Source: Absidia repens (lineage: Eukaryota; Mucoromycota; Mucoromycetes; Mucorales; Cunninghamellaceae). Taken from it: a stretch of DNA of 64,000 bases. The stretch spans positions 124,001 to 188,000 of the forward strand of contig MCGE01000032.1 in assembly GCA_002105175.1 (NCBI GenBank), given 5' to 3'. The position numbers were made by a program, and so were the translations under genes. Below, in pieces: positions 8,012 through 21,232 of this stretch (within the stretch, counting starts at the first letter, position 1; each line of letters opens with the position of its first letter). Under the pieces are notes generated by a model that did not search any database, was not told the DNA's origin, and worked only from the letters and a program-made list of their open reading frames with translations.

Positions 8012-8516
8012 GTATTTAGATATAGTATGCCTTTTTCTTTAGTTCATTCCCCCCGTCTTCCCATTTATGTCCCTTGGGCTTCTATCTCTCCAAGCCCTTT
8101 TTTTTTTGTTTTGTTTGCTTGTCCATTCTTTCTCTTCATTCCATTGTAGTCTTTTTTTTTTTTTATTGTATGAAAGGAAGTGAATTGAACAATTGTAAAT
8201 AAATTTTATTATTATTTTTATATGCAAAAAAGTGCGTGATTACTGTATTGGGAAAATGGGGTAATGATTGGGATGAATGATTGTGTGTGATGATTTGGAT
8301 GATTATTGAAATGAATGGATTGTTTATGTAGAAGCACGATGATGGTGCTAGCCTATGGGACATCCAAGTGCAAAAATAAAATAAAAAAAATAAAAAGAAG
8401 ACAAATGTAGACATTAGAAATTCGATATGCAATAGATGTTTTTATTTTTATTTTTATTAAGAGTAAAACTAACTATACTACAATCTACAAATTAAACGAG
8501 TAAAAAAAAAAAAAAA
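8012..8516. other. Convergent intergenic region between LSM14 and the permease
   Basis: It contains 3' UTR-like sequence only: AATAAA-like strings (about 8198-8206 plus, AAATAAAAA) and A/T runs. No gene seen. Confidence 0.5.
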
Positions 8517-8971
8517 CTAAGATGCTGATGCTGATGATGAAGTATGGGTAGAGTCATGAGCCTGGCGTCGAAATGTCCGTGATCTATAGCACCGTACCAG
8601 TGCATTTGCATACTTGGTTAATTGATCCATACCACATAATAATTGATTGAGGATGATGGCACTGAACGTCGCACACCCGATCCCATCGAGTTCAAAGGAG
8701 TTGAGGACGAGTTGTTGTTGCATGGTAGCGGCCAGAACCAAAGGGATCACACCGATGAAGACGTTTTTGATATCTAAAGAGAGGGAAGGTCAATGCTAGT
8801 GGTCATCATCATCAGTACCAAAACAAAAGCTAACTTACCAGAAAAGTCTACTTTGTTGTCAAGCCAAATCTTTATGCCAGTGATGGTGATAATAGAATAA
8901 AGTACAAATGTAATTCCGCCAAAAACCCCTAGAACGTTGTATAAGAAAATGATTCCTTCCATGCCTGTTTT

Positions 8972-9019
<48 letters not shown>

Positions 9020-10782
9020 GTGTTGTTTACCTGGAGGTATACTATGGACCACGGCCCCGAATTTTGTAAGAAAGCCCAATAGGATAGCTATGAGAGCTGC
9101 CACAAAGATCACCACCGGGGAGTAGATCTTGGTCACCGATAGAATGATTAAGTTTTCAGCATAGGTTGTCATTGGCTAACAGAAAAAAAAAAGGGGGAGG
9201 GGTCAATTCATAAAGTTGTCTCTCCGCCTAACGCCTTTTTGTACTTTACAGCTGTCCCCACAATGCCGCACAAGGTAGTCGCCAGCGCATCGCCAAGATA
9301 TGTTTTGGCAAGGTAATGATCCAATGGTGTTTCCGTGATAGAACTAAGAGCCTTCAGATGTCTAATGAGAATGATATATGTATCATTTGCCAAATGGCAA
9401 AAGAATCAGCGATTAGCATGCAAGTATCTATGTATATATATATCACTTTTTTTTTCTTTTTTCTTTTTACCCCATATTTTCAGCAAGTAAGACAATCACA
9501 ACAGGAATCACGGTAGTAATAGCTGGCACATTGAATTCAATAGGGGTGTTAATTTGAGGTGCACGCACCCATGGATTGGAGACAACTTCGGAAAAGTCAA
9601 TAGGAGGCCCCACACCTTTGATACCACAGATCAGATTGATGATATAACCCATAATTGCACCTATCAATATACACCTTTTGTAAAAATAAAAAAAGAAAGG
9701 CATCAGCATTTCATATGCATAGCTACTTCTTTTAATTAGGTGACACAGATACACCACTTACAGTCGACGCATGGAAGGAAAGGGGGCATACACAGCCACC
9801 AACATAATGGAGAGGACGGTCGCCAGCGCCATGTATGTATCAAAAGAAGTCGCTGTCGCTTGTTGAAAAGAGGAGTAAATAAGATGTTCCCCAATCCCAG
9901 CAACAATCGATCCCACCACCACTATATCCCCATTTCAAAAAAAAAAAAAAAAAAAAAAAAAGAATGAGAGTCATTCGATCCTAACGAGTTTTCTTTTACC
10001 TGGTGGCATAACCCAATTGACCCACGAATATCCAAAGACAAAAACCAAAATTGAAATACCAACATACACCAAGCCGAGGATAATCAATGCTCCTTGTACT
10101 GCGGATATGTTAGCATTGAGCGCCCCTGTGCCATAAACGAAACCTGTTACACTAAGTACCGCGCTCGTTGCCGATCCCGAGCTTCCAAGATAAGCAGGCA
10201 CTCTTCCACGCGTGACAATAAGAAACATGATGGTGCTGATCCCAGAGAAAAACAGGGCGGCTAGAAACGACAAAGGTTCAGATCAGTTGCTGGTCTAGTA
10301 TCCTCTATTTTTTATTTTTGTTATGTAACTTCTTACTATTGACATCAAACCCCATTTGCATGGCTATCAGTAACATCATAAAAAAAGTAAAAAAAATAAT
10401 AAGAGTCATGCATGCATGCAGGGCGAAAATTTTCTCAAGACTTACGAATAAAGACAGTACCACTGAACATAGCAAGGACATGCTGTAATCCAAAAATAAT
10501 GCATTGATAAAATTTAGGTCGTTCGTCAATCTGCACGACATCTATAAAACAGTTGATTGGTTCATTATTAAATAGTGTTCATGTTTTAATGGTTTTTTTT
10601 TCTTTTTTACCTTGCTTTGCTTGTAAACGGTAACGAGGGAAGTAGTGCTGAATATTATAAGTCAACTTGTGAAAGGAGGAAGGAGGGTCGTTTGGTGGTG
10701 TATGATTGTCATCTTTGATTTCATCTTCTTCATCACCATATTCTTTCATAGAGACAATACAATCGGTTTTGGGTTTTTCCAT
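8517..10782 (-). CDS. Nucleobase permease, NCS2 family (UraA/xanthine-uracil type)
   Basis: Membrane symporter for uracil or a related base. The start is ATG at 10782 (MEKPKTDCIVSMKEYG); an in-frame ATG 11 codons in is the alternative. After a charged cytosolic N-terminus come the NCS2 landmarks in order: FGLQHVLAMFSGTVFI (TM1), GFDVNS, then VPAYLGSSGSA (TM3 half-helix). Further on are LAENMGHLKAL with the substrate-binding Glu region, and TTYAENLIILSVTKIYSP (TM10 block). The QH, ENxGH and TTYxENxxxxxxTxxYS patterns are like bacterial UraA rather than the fungal UapA type. The coding sequence is split by about nine short introns. The C-terminal tail is Arg/Ser-rich, ending at TAG 8517-8519. 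Substrate is inferred. Confidence 0.88.
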
Positions 10783-11105
10783 TTTTTTTTGGTCCACAAA
10801 AAGATAAAGAAGAGCCGCCAAAAAAAAGCAAGAAAGTCATCCTCCCCATTTTTTTATATTTTTTTTTATATCTATCATGCCGCCATTCAAACCCCGCCCA
10901 GTCTACTGATAGTGATATCGCAAAACTATAAATCATTAGACTACCCACACACAAAAAGATAAACGATAAAGAATATATAATAAAAAAAAAAAAGATAATA
11001 GATAAAATGTATATAATATAAATAATAAACAAGAGAAAAAGGGTAAAAACTAACTAAACTAAAAACTAAACTAAAAAAGGGAGGGGGACAATGTGAGACG
11101 GTGAG
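10783..11105. other. Intergenic region between two minus-strand genes
   Basis: AT-rich, with the promoter of the permease and the 3' UTR of the ATP-grasp-like gene. Nothing else seen. Confidence 0.4.
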
Positions 11106-13189
11106 TTAAAAGTCTTCATTGGCTTGTTTGATTTCCTGAAGCAAGGCATTGTCCGGGTTCAAGCTTTGGAAGAGTTGATAGTCAAAAGTCCCATTTTCCA
11201 TTAGCCGTATCGACATACGATCAATAGCAATGACAGCCAATACAGTTTGAATATAAGCATCGATCAAGTCATCAATGCCCAATCCCAATTGATTAAAGTC
11301 CTTTCGATCCATAAGTATCAATCTTGATGTATCCGTTGTCCAGCCGCCATCCGGTAATTTCACAGAAAGATTTGTTCCGAGCATATCCCATGTGTCCGCT
11401 AATAATAAAATATACATATATATTTTTAAGAAAAAAGATCATACTTATTATCACCATAGTTTGTTGTTTTCTTACCATGTGGATCCAATGTGCCAGCTAA
11501 AGGTAGTCTTGCTTTACGTCCATAAATACAAATTGGTCGGAATCCTTGAGAGCTTCCTATGATAGATCATTTCCCAAAACAATAATAATAATAATATTAG
11601 TTGAAGCAAAACTATTGTTGTTTTATTTTTAACTTACCAGTCACCATCATCCGAAGATCACTAACAAATGTATTACTCTTTTTATTGGGAATGGTGCCAA
11701 CGTGATAGAACTTGCCACTTCTTGTAACACTGGACCATGAAGCATTGCCAACCAGAGATTGTACGATAAACTAAGGAGTCATATAAAATAGAATCGATTT
11801 TTTTTTTTTAAAAAAAACTGTATTCATATTTGGTATATTCTATTACCTTATCGTAATGATGATCTTGTTTTAGAAAATTGTCCAGTTCATCATCATTTGT
11901 GATTGTATAAACACCTTGACCTAATGAATGAAGGAATGAATATAAAAGTAAATTCAGCCTACTCTTTTTTTTTTTTTTTTTCTGTTGAGAGAAATCTTAC
12001 CAGCATTGCTATAAGGCACTTTAAGTACAGCATGTCCACCCATGGATTGGATCCAAAGCGGGATTTCACCCAAGGTCACATTATTGATGGTTTCCGGCGT
12101 ACGCACATTGAGACCGGTGTCGACCAATTCGGCATTATAAAAATCATAAGCACGTGCCGCCATCATTTTGTTCCTACCACCCGCAAGGCAACTAATGATT
12201 TCGTTCATGACGATCGTTTTGGTACGAAGAGGGAAACGGTTCCATGGTTTTTGAGTCAAGTAACGGAAACACGCTCGGATAGGATGCCACCCGCCGCCAC
12301 CGCCATCGCCACGATCGCGTATGTAGAGCACACGGTCGACCCATTTCACATTGGGATCAGGGTCATCCACATTCCATTCCACCAGCCAGACATCTTCTTG
12401 AGAAACATCGGCAAGGACAGACGCATACCCCGACGATTCCATAAAATTCTTGTCATAAATCACAGCCAGTCCACCTAACGAGCGATCGGCCTTGGAGAGT
12501 TGCTCTTGGAACGCCGATTCAATCACCAAACGATACCCGCCTTGTTCATTGTGTTCATCCGTTTCTGATAGAAGTGGCATGGATTTTTGGCCAGATGGGC
12601 AAGAGTTGGTTTCAATCACAATCATTTGTCGTTGACCAGACGCCGTCGTCACATTGAACAAGTCAGAGCCTACCAAAAAACAAAGGGGTGAGGATGTAAA
12701 ACAATCAATCCGTCAAGCCAAAAAGTTTTTTTTTGGAGAGATGATAGTAACAAAATAATAATAATAATAATAATCACACGCCTTTCTTCCCCCCCCCTCT
12801 CCCCCTATTTTTTTTATTTATTTTTATTACTTACCTGCCCATTGGAAATGTTTGGGTTGATAGGATAAGAGTGCCTTGAGATGATCAGGTTTGACTTGAG
12901 GATTTAAGTGGGTATAACGAGCAATAATGCGATCATTGCCCAAAGAAAAAAACGATTGGACCAAAGGATGGATTTGCGCATTCAATACACGAGGATAAAA
13001 ATGCCGATCCGATTCAAATTCGCCTTGAGATACTAGCCTTGGCACCGTTTCGGATTCTTGTTGAGGAGGCGTTCTAGGTGGTGAGGTGGGCACCTCTGAC
13101 GCCCGAGCTCCGCGACGACATTGCTTTTTGGCATTGGGTTCTGCAACTTGATCATGACGAGATGGAGATACTTGGATTGTTTCATTCAT
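11106..13189 (-). CDS. Conserved ATP-grasp-like protein of unknown function
   Basis: Six exons (13189-12835, 12669-12001, 11920-11847, 11770-11638, 11556-11476, 11398-11106) give 534 aa. The first 50 residues are polar and probably disordered. The core has [14 protein letters not shown], then [19 protein letters not shown], then [18 protein letters not shown] (residues about 335-352). The last looks like an ATP-grasp lysine strand followed by a glycine-rich nucleotide loop, and FIVQSLVGN then resembles the strand that contacts adenine. I infer an ATP-dependent ligase- or kinase-like fold. The IETN motif lying before the glycine loop would mean a permuted order. No signal peptide or membrane segment. 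I do not recognise a named family and assign no substrate. Confidence 0.72.
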
Positions 13190-14208
13190 CTTGTGTGTGT
13201 GTATGTGTTTTGTATGTTGGTTCTAAATATTTATATAATTTTATTTTAAATAAAGGGAAATAAAAAAAGAGAATGAAAAGAAAAGAGAAAAAAAAAAAAA
13301 CTTTTTATTCGAAAAAAAACTTTCTCACTAGAGCAGTGCAGGATACATCCAAAAATGGAAAGAAACACTTTTCTTTCGTATCCAATAGCTTCAAACACGC
13401 TGTATTCCTTGACAGAGTTTTTTTTCCCAGCACGTTAGATTTCGTCCAATGGGATCTTGTTATACTTTGACATGTTTGTCTTGACCATGCACATGGCTGC
13501 GTTTAGTCTCATCCAATCGGCACCATCAGTAAGTTTAATATGATATTGATCTACTGCGTCCTTTTTTTTTTGGGGGGGGTAAAAAAAAAATATCACTCAC
13601 TTTGTGTATTTTATTTGTTTCCAATCAGACGCATATATTCTTCGTAATGAATCGCTCCCCCACTCCCCCTCCAAACTTCCAAATAACTCCTCTCTCTCTT
13701 GAGGTGATCATAGTCATGCCCCCCAGTGATAATTCAATCCACACTGAGATAAACCAGCGGAATTTGAAAATATAAATATCCAACGAACGACACTGGCCGC
13801 CACGTTTTGACATTGATTTTGTTTTTTCTCTTCTGCTTTTTTTTTCTCATCTCGTGTGGAAGGTTCCTGTACCATCTTTTTATTTTGTTTTATATAGACC
13901 ATTACGTGATTCTTCTTCCACAAGCTACCTCTACACACCTTTTTGATATCAATCCTTACCCACTTTCCTTCTCCTTTCTTCAGCACATCCACAACTCGAT
14001 TTGAAAAGGTACGCCAGCCGAACTTTCTTTTTTTATTTTTATATTACTGTTAAGAGATAATTACTACAAACTTCATCATCAGCATCATCTTGCTTGTCAT
14101 TGACTTTTTGACTTGGTCAACAAAGCTCATCATCATCATCATGTCTCTGTACAGAACTAACCTCCTCTAGTATTTCTATTCTTGTAACTAGGCCCTTATA
14201 CGTCAAAG
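13190..14208. promoter_or_regulatory. Divergent promoter between the ATP-grasp-like gene and alpha-COP
   Basis: A 1-kb AT-rich divergent region. A GT-AG pair, GAAAAG|GTACGCC near 14007 and GTAACTAG near 14184-14191, would make a 5' UTR intron of about 180 nt just before the alpha-COP start. No further gene seen. Confidence 0.4.
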
Positions 14209-17200
14209 ATGCAGATGCTTACAAAGGTAAAACTGAATTAAAAGGATATGATACTTGGAGATAGAGAGATAGAGAAAGAGGGAGAGGGTATGTGTGTGTA
14301 ACAAGTATTAACAGTTCTTTACATTGACAGTTTGAATCGAAAAGCAATCGCGTCAAAGGGATTGCCTTCCACCCAAAGCGACCATGGATTCTGGCCTCAT
14401 TACATAACGGCAATGTACAACTCTGGGATTATCGTATGGGCACTTTACTAGAACGTTTTGATGAGCACGATGGTAAATATATATATACATAATAATGTTA
14501 TTATAATCTATGTATACTGACTATTTGAATGTATTCATTGAACAACACCCGTTACTGCTAGGCCCTGTTCGAGGTATTTCTTTCCATCCTACGCAACCAT
14601 TGTTTGTTTCTGGTGGCGATGACTACAAGATCAAGGTCTGGAACTACAAGACGCGACGCTGTTTATTTACACTGAATGGGCATTTGGACTATGTGCGTAC
14701 TGTGTTCTTCCACCACGAATACCCATGGATCATCTCTGCCTCGGATGATCAAACCATCCGTATTTGGAATTGGCAGTCTCGTACCTGTATTGCTATTCTC
14801 ACTGGCCATAACCATTATGTCATGTGTGCTCAATTCCATCCCAAGAATGATTTGGTAGTCTCTGCTTCTATGGATCAAACCGTGCGTGTGTGGGATATTA
14901 CTGGTCTGGTCAAGAAAAACCAAGCGCCTTCAGCAAATGCCATGGCCTTTGAAGACCCTTTTGCACGACAAAACTCTCAAGCCGATCTTTTTGGTTCGAC
15001 CGATGTCATGGTGAAATACGTCCTCGAAGGTCATGATCATGGTGTCAATTGGGCGTCTTTCCACCCTACCCTTCCTTTAATTGTATCTTCTGGTGATGAT
15101 CGTCAAGTGAAACTCTGGAGAATGAATGGTAAAAAAAATAAAATAAAAATATATACTAGTCCCACAAAATAGAGGAATGGATGAGGGTTTCTGATAGCGG
15201 AAGTGTTTTTTTTCTTTTTTCTTTTTTGTACTTTTTTTAGATTCCAAGGCTTGGGAAGTGGATAGTTGCCGTGGTCATTTCAACAATGTGTCTAGTGCTA
15301 TTTTCCATCCTCGACAAGAACTGATTTTATCCGATGGTGAAGACAAATCGATTCGCATATGGGATATGACAAAACGGACTGCTGTGGCTACTTTCCGAAG
15401 AGATCATGATCGCTTCTGGGTATTGACGGCACATCCTGAATTAAACCTTTTTGCTGCAGGTAAGAAAGACAAAAGAGAGGCATAGAATGAAATGTGAATA
15501 TGTGAATGTACTCATTTTATATTTTATTTTTTTTAGGTCACGATAGTGGTTTGATTGTTTTCAAGCTAGAACGGGAACGTCCTGCCTTCCAAGTCCACCA
15601 AAACCAACTGTATTATGTCAAAGACAAGATTGTCCATGTGCACGACTTTGGAAGTACCGCCGATCAAGAGGTCCTCAGTGTGCGTAAATTGGGATCTCAA
15701 TATATTCAACCTCGTACCTTATCTTACAATCCTGCTGAACGAGCGGTATTGATTACTTCGGTAAGTGGGATATGGAATTCAATCATTGCGACGTGTGTGT
15801 GTGTGTGTGTGTGTGTGTTGTGTATGGAAAATACTTATTTATTTTTTAATTTATTTTTTAGCCTCATGAAGGTGGCACCTATGAACTTTACCATTTACCC
15901 AAGAACTTATCTGGATCTTTAAAGGAACCCATGGATGAATCGAAACGTGGTACGGGTCACTCTGCTCTCTTTATTGCACGCAATCGATTTGCTGTACTGG
16001 ACAAAATCAATCAACAAATTCAAATCCACGATCTCACCAACACTGTCACCAAATCTTTCAAGACGCCTGTCCCTGTGAACGAAATCTTTTATGCTGGCAC
16101 CGGAAGCTTGATCATGGCCTCGGCTACTTCGGTGATTTTGTTTGATCTTCAACAACGTCGTGTCTTGGCTGAACTCCCTGTGGCTACCGTCAAATACGTG
16201 GTATGGTCGAATGACCAAAACACAGTCGCTTTATTGAGCAAGCACAGTAAGTATAGGACATTCAAAGTTATATATATATCTTTATACTAAATGCTTCTTC
16301 CTTTTTCATATAGCCATCACTCTCGCTGACAAGAATTTGAAGCAAATTTGTCAAATCCATGAAACCATCCGTATCAAGAGCGGCACCTGGGATGACTCTG
16401 GAGTCTTTTTGTATTGTACTTTGAACCATATCAAATACGCCTTGCCTCAAGGGTAAGAAAGCACAGCATTGATGAACTGAAAAAATAGGTCTACTCACAT
16501 GGCTCTTTTTTAATGTGATATAACAGTGATAGTGGCATTATTCGTACATTGGATCAACCTGTCTATTTGACTCGGGTCAAGGGCAAAACTTTATATATTT
16601 TGGATCGTGATGGCAAGGCTCGCTCTATTTTGATTGATCCCACGGAATACCGCTTCAAGCTAGCTCTTATCAAACGTCAATACGAAGAAGTACTCCATAT
16701 TATCCGTAACTCCAATTTGGTTGGTCAATCCATTATTGCTTACTTACAAAAGAAAGGGTACCCAGAGGTATGTATATATATAAAGGGCTTTAAAGAATGA
16801 GTATACTGACTGACGGGATTGATTATGTTACAGATTGCCTTACATTTCGTCCGCGATGAAAAAACTCGATTTGAACTTGCTTTGGAATGCGGCAATCTGG
16901 ATATTGCTTTAGAAACGGCAAAATCAATGGACAAGGCTGATTGCTGGATGAAGCTTAGTGCCGAAGCTCTACGACAAGGGAATTATAAGGTAATCCATAG
17001 ATAGGTTTGAACTTGCAAACGCTAAACAAACACTGTTATTCTTGATAGGTTGTGGAATTGGCCTATCAACGAACCCAGAATTACGATCGTCTTTCCTTCA
17101 TGTACCTGGCTACAGGAAATGAACCCAACCTCCGTCAAATGATGAAGATTGCTGAACTTCGTGGTGACCCTATGTCTCGATTCCAAAATGCCCTCTATCT

Positions 17201-18984
17201 TGGTGATGTGGAAGAACGTATCCGATTACTTCAAGATGTGAATCAATGTAAAGTTTTTTTTTTGAAGCTATTTTTATTAATTTGTCATTTTGCCAGATAT
17301 TCATCCTTTTTTTTTATATTGTTAGTGCCCCTCGCTTATATGACTGCCAAAGCAAACGGATTAACCGAACAGGCCGATGCTATCCTTGCAGCTGCCGGAA
17401 AGACCGAAGCCGATATCAATCTTTCTTCCGTTCAATTATCTGGTGCTTCCTCCATGAATACACGACCCAAGGCCGTCTCACCACTCGAAGACCCCAACTG
17501 GCCTTTGTTGACGATATCCAAAAGCTACTTTGAAACTGCGTTTGCTAACTCTGTTGTGGATGATGGGGCGGCTGCCAACAATCTTGCGACCGGACCTACA
17601 TTCAAGTTTGACGATAGCCTGGCTGATGAAACCATTGGTGGCGAATGGGGTGCTGACGATGATGTTCTTGATCTTAGCGGTAGCAAAAAGACCACCACCA
17701 TGGATGACTTTGGCTTTGGTGGTGACGAACAAGACGAACCATTGGATCTTGGTGGTGATGAAGAAGATGGCGATGGTGGCTGGGGACTCGATGATGATGA
17801 TATTCGGGGTGATATTGATGCCGAAATCAGTCGCGCTGCTGCAAAAGAATCGGCCGACTTTGTGCCTCCTACACCTGGTTCAAGTGAAAGTGCCCAATGG
17901 CTTCAAAACTCTCCTTTGGCCGCTGATCATATTGCTGCAGGTGCCTTTGAATCTGCCATGCAAGTAAGTAGACCAGGACACACACACACACACACACACA
18001 CATACACATCCAGCTCATCCCTTTTTTTTTTTTTTGTGTAGACTTTGAATCGTCAAGCTGGTATTGTCAACTTTGAACCACTCAAAGCGCACTTTTTATC
18101 TATCCATGCATCGTCACGCGCCTATGTGTCTGGGGTAGCATCGACACCACCCGTTTCTTTCCATCTTCGCCGACACCCTGACGAATTGACCACACGATCA
18201 AGCTTACCACCCGCTGCTATCTACAGTGTCGACCACCTCAGTCGGATGTTACAAGTGGGCTACCGTTTGTTTTCTGCAGGTCGATTGGGCGCCATCTCAA
18301 CACAAATGAAAACCATCTTACACGCGGCATTATTCACAGTGGCGTTAGATCAAAAGGAAGCAGATGAAGTCGGGCTTTTGATTGATATTTGTAGAGAATA
18401 CATCACAGGGGTTGCATTGGAACAACTGCGAAGAACCATCAATGCGGAACAGAGTCAACAAAAACGCGCTTTGGAACTGGCGGCTTACTTCACCCATTGT
18501 CAATTGCAATCCACACATTTACAAGTCGCACTAAGACAGGCAACCAAACAGGCCTTCCGATTCAGAAACTTTAGTACCGCATCCCAGTTTGCTCGGCGAT
18601 TGCTTGAATTGGCGCCTGCCGCTGCCATTGCTGAAGAGGTATGTAGTCTGGTGGGGGGCGTTTGGAATATGGAACATGGGATGGATGGAATACTCATACA
18701 CATACCCACCTTTTTCTTTTTTCTTTTTTTTAAAAAATTAGACACGCAAAATCCAAGCAGCATGTGAACAAAATATGGGCGACGAAACCGAGTTGGCGTA
18801 CGATCAATACAATCCATTTGTCATGTGTTGTATCACCTTTGAACCCATCTATAAAGGCTCACCCAAGGCCACATGCCCTTACTGTCAAGCGTCTTACAAA
18901 CCTGAACTGGCTGGAAAATTGTGTACGATTTGTGATTTGGCACAAATTGGCTCCAATGCCACTGGACTCCGTATGTTAGTATAG
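14209..18984 (+). CDS. RET1: Coatomer subunit alpha (alpha-COP)
   Basis: Scaffold subunit of the COPI coat, which returns cargo from Golgi to ER; its WD propellers bind KKXX tails. Thirteen exons sum to 1255 aa. The start [20 protein letters not shown] matches the family; the first of two in-frame ATGs is used. Residues about 10-320 are a WD40 propeller, with [10 protein letters not shown] and [14 protein letters not shown] second propeller follows ([16 protein letters not shown]), then the alpha-solenoid ([28 protein letters not shown]). An acidic Gly/Asp-rich linker comes next, and finally the epsilon-COP-binding C-terminal domain with Cys pairs (CPYC, CTIC). Full length, no breaks. A (CA)n tract sits in the intron after 17963. 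The SURF4 homologue at 44.5-45.5 kb ends in a KKXX signal this coat should recognise. Confidence 0.97.
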
Positions 18985-19879
18985 AAAATGAACCCTCCCC
19001 CCCCCCTTACACCCCCCTTCTGTTTTATTTTAGTTTATTGTGGATGATATGTATCCTTTCCCATTTTTATACTTTATCTCTCTCTCTCTCTCTTTTCCAC
19101 CTAGTTTATTTCTCTCACTCACTCTCATTATTTATACAAAAAAATAAATAAATACACAATAAAGATATCATAGTTGATTTGTATCCACCCCTTCTTTTTT
19201 TTATTTTTATTTTTTTTAAAAAAAGGATGTTACATATACGATGGTTACGTTTATTAGACAAAATGATTGATTGTAGTAGATAAGCTAAAAGCAGTACCAA
19301 AAAAAATCTTTAGTAATGGGCGGCTAAACGCACAGCTACGGTTTGGGGGGGTTAGTTTGTATAAGGGGGTTGAGCAGGATGATCATCTTTCCTATTTGAT
19401 AGTTTTAAGTGATCATCTAAGACTTGCCACTCAGAAGGTGGAAGGGAAGGGAGGGGGTAAGGTAGCTAGCTAAATTAGAAAAAAGCAAATGGTTGGTAGG
19501 TCAACTGATTATCCGATGCGTTCGAGGATGAATATAAAAAGACATATTTTTATTGAAGCATGGTGGTAGATAGATACTAAAAATTAAAGGCGAGAGAAAG
19601 AGAGGGTGGGGTGTGTGTGTTCAGTGTAACAAAGGGGATTTCATTAGAAAGATGTATAGGAGGGAAGCATGAGAGGAAGACTAAAATGTGATTTGAAGAA
19701 TTGGTCAACGGCAGTCCGAAGGAGCGACTGGAAAATGAGATATAATATATCGTACTGTACAAGACATGAGAAAGACCAAGTGATGTCTTTCATGGAAGCA
19801 ATATAATAGCTGATACTAATGAAAAAGGATGATGATAGTAAAAAAGAGATCTACTACACAAGAGTTGAGAGCGACAAAC
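18985..19879. other. Gene-free stretch after alpha-COP
   Basis: 3' UTR-like pyrimidine-rich DNA followed by AT-rich DNA. Strings such as TTTATTGAAGCATGG (about 19550) and GAGATCTACTACACAAGA (about 19846) recur near 53450-53540, so this is an outer part of the dispersed-repeat neighbourhood. No gene seen. Confidence 0.45.
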
Positions 19880-20216
19880 GGGACATTACTTTCATTGAAG
19901 CAAATAAAAAGAGTCATATTTATTCAGATGTAAATGTATTCTATGACAAACTAGTACTAATGGAGGCTTTAAAAAGCTAACTAATGGTGGTTCTAAATCC
20001 TGAATCCAAAATGAAAGGGTTTCCCCATGCATGTTGTCATCCCTGAGCTGAAAACGCTTCTAAACTAGTACTGATACTAATCTAAGCCCATAAAAACACC
20101 TAGGAACCACAATTGTGAAGAATTAACGAAAGAAAAGAAAAGAAAAAGAAAAGAGAGAGAGTGGGAAAAAAAAGGTTTGGAAATAAATAGAGGTTCACGT
20201 GGGCGGGATTTGAAAT
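19880..20216 (-). repeat. Dispersed repeat DR, copy b
   Basis: Read on the minus strand the element begins ATTTCAAATCCCGCCCACGTG. It then has a pyrimidine tract, CTAGTTTAGAAG, and the core TTTTCAGCTCAGGGATGACA, CATGCATGGGGAAACCC, TTTCATTTTGGATTCAGG. It ends in CATCTGAATAAATATG (poly(A)-signal-like) and CTTCAATGAAA. The core is nearly identical to copies c and g. Confidence 0.85.
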
Positions 20217-21232
20217 ATCTCCATCGTCGCTGTGAGATTTTTTTTTCGTCTGTTTTGCTATTGATAGATATAAAAATGGACCCTTCAGTCTAACGCCAAG
20301 CAACTTCATCAACATGGTAGTTCACTTCTCATAAAAGTAGCCATTAAAAATTTAACAACAGAAACCTGAGGTTTTCTCTTCTCTTGACGCCATTAATTTT
20401 ACTCTCTCCTCCTTTACTGTCGAATAGTTTGTCTTTGTCACTCACCATAGAATAGCGTATGACTTGATTTATCTAAGTTTATTCTACAACAAAAAAATGC
20501 ACCCAACTATCACTCACTCGGTGCCCAACCACATTCGCCAGTTGAACGAGTCTCGTTTAGATAGGTGTTATGGTACTTATCATTAGACTACATAGTTTCT
20601 ATCTATTAGATCTGAATAAAATATGTTTTGTCGGGTTTGCTTTACATTGTTTCCATATGTTTAGTTTGTTTGACGAATGGGTATACCTACACTATGGACC
20701 CCATCATTCAACCATAAATATTCTGATCAAAAGCGTATATATAAATTTACTACAATAAAAAAAAAAATATCTCATTCACGTCTCCCAGTAAGGGCTGATC
20801 GTCCTGTTACAATCAACATCCGATGATAACTAGCATCAAATGAATAATGATCCTCCCATCAATGATGATAGCAACATTCCCCAAGGCGTCATCAGCACAA
20901 CTACGTATGGAGGGAGGTGTTATTCATGATCAGCCATATTTTTAAGACAATCGCTCGTCCCCTCACAGCCTGACCAAGTCATCATTAAGGTACCCCCTTC
21001 CTACCCCTCTTCATAACCAGTATATTCCCACTCTTTTCGGTCCAGTAAACCAACCAACAATGAAGTAAACTAAATAGGTATTTTCTTTGACAATTTTTTT
21101 AATTTTATTTTATTATAAAAAAATGGGGTGATGGTGATGGTGATGATGGTGGGAGGGGGGAAAAAGAGAAAAATAACATGTATATATAGAGGGATAAAAA
21201 GAATAATAAAGAGTGATAATGAATAAAACAGT
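20217..21232. other. Gene-free stretch with a second repeat module
   Basis: Near 20611-20720 the plus strand reads ATCTGAATAAAATATG, CATATGTTTAGTTTG and GACGAATGGG. This matches 35374-35460 (ATCTGAATAAAATATG, CATATGTTCAGTTTT, GTCGAATTGGG). So at least two copies of a further AATAAA-containing module exist. No coding sequence seen; 21130-21160 is a G/T-rich low-complexity run. Confidence 0.45.
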
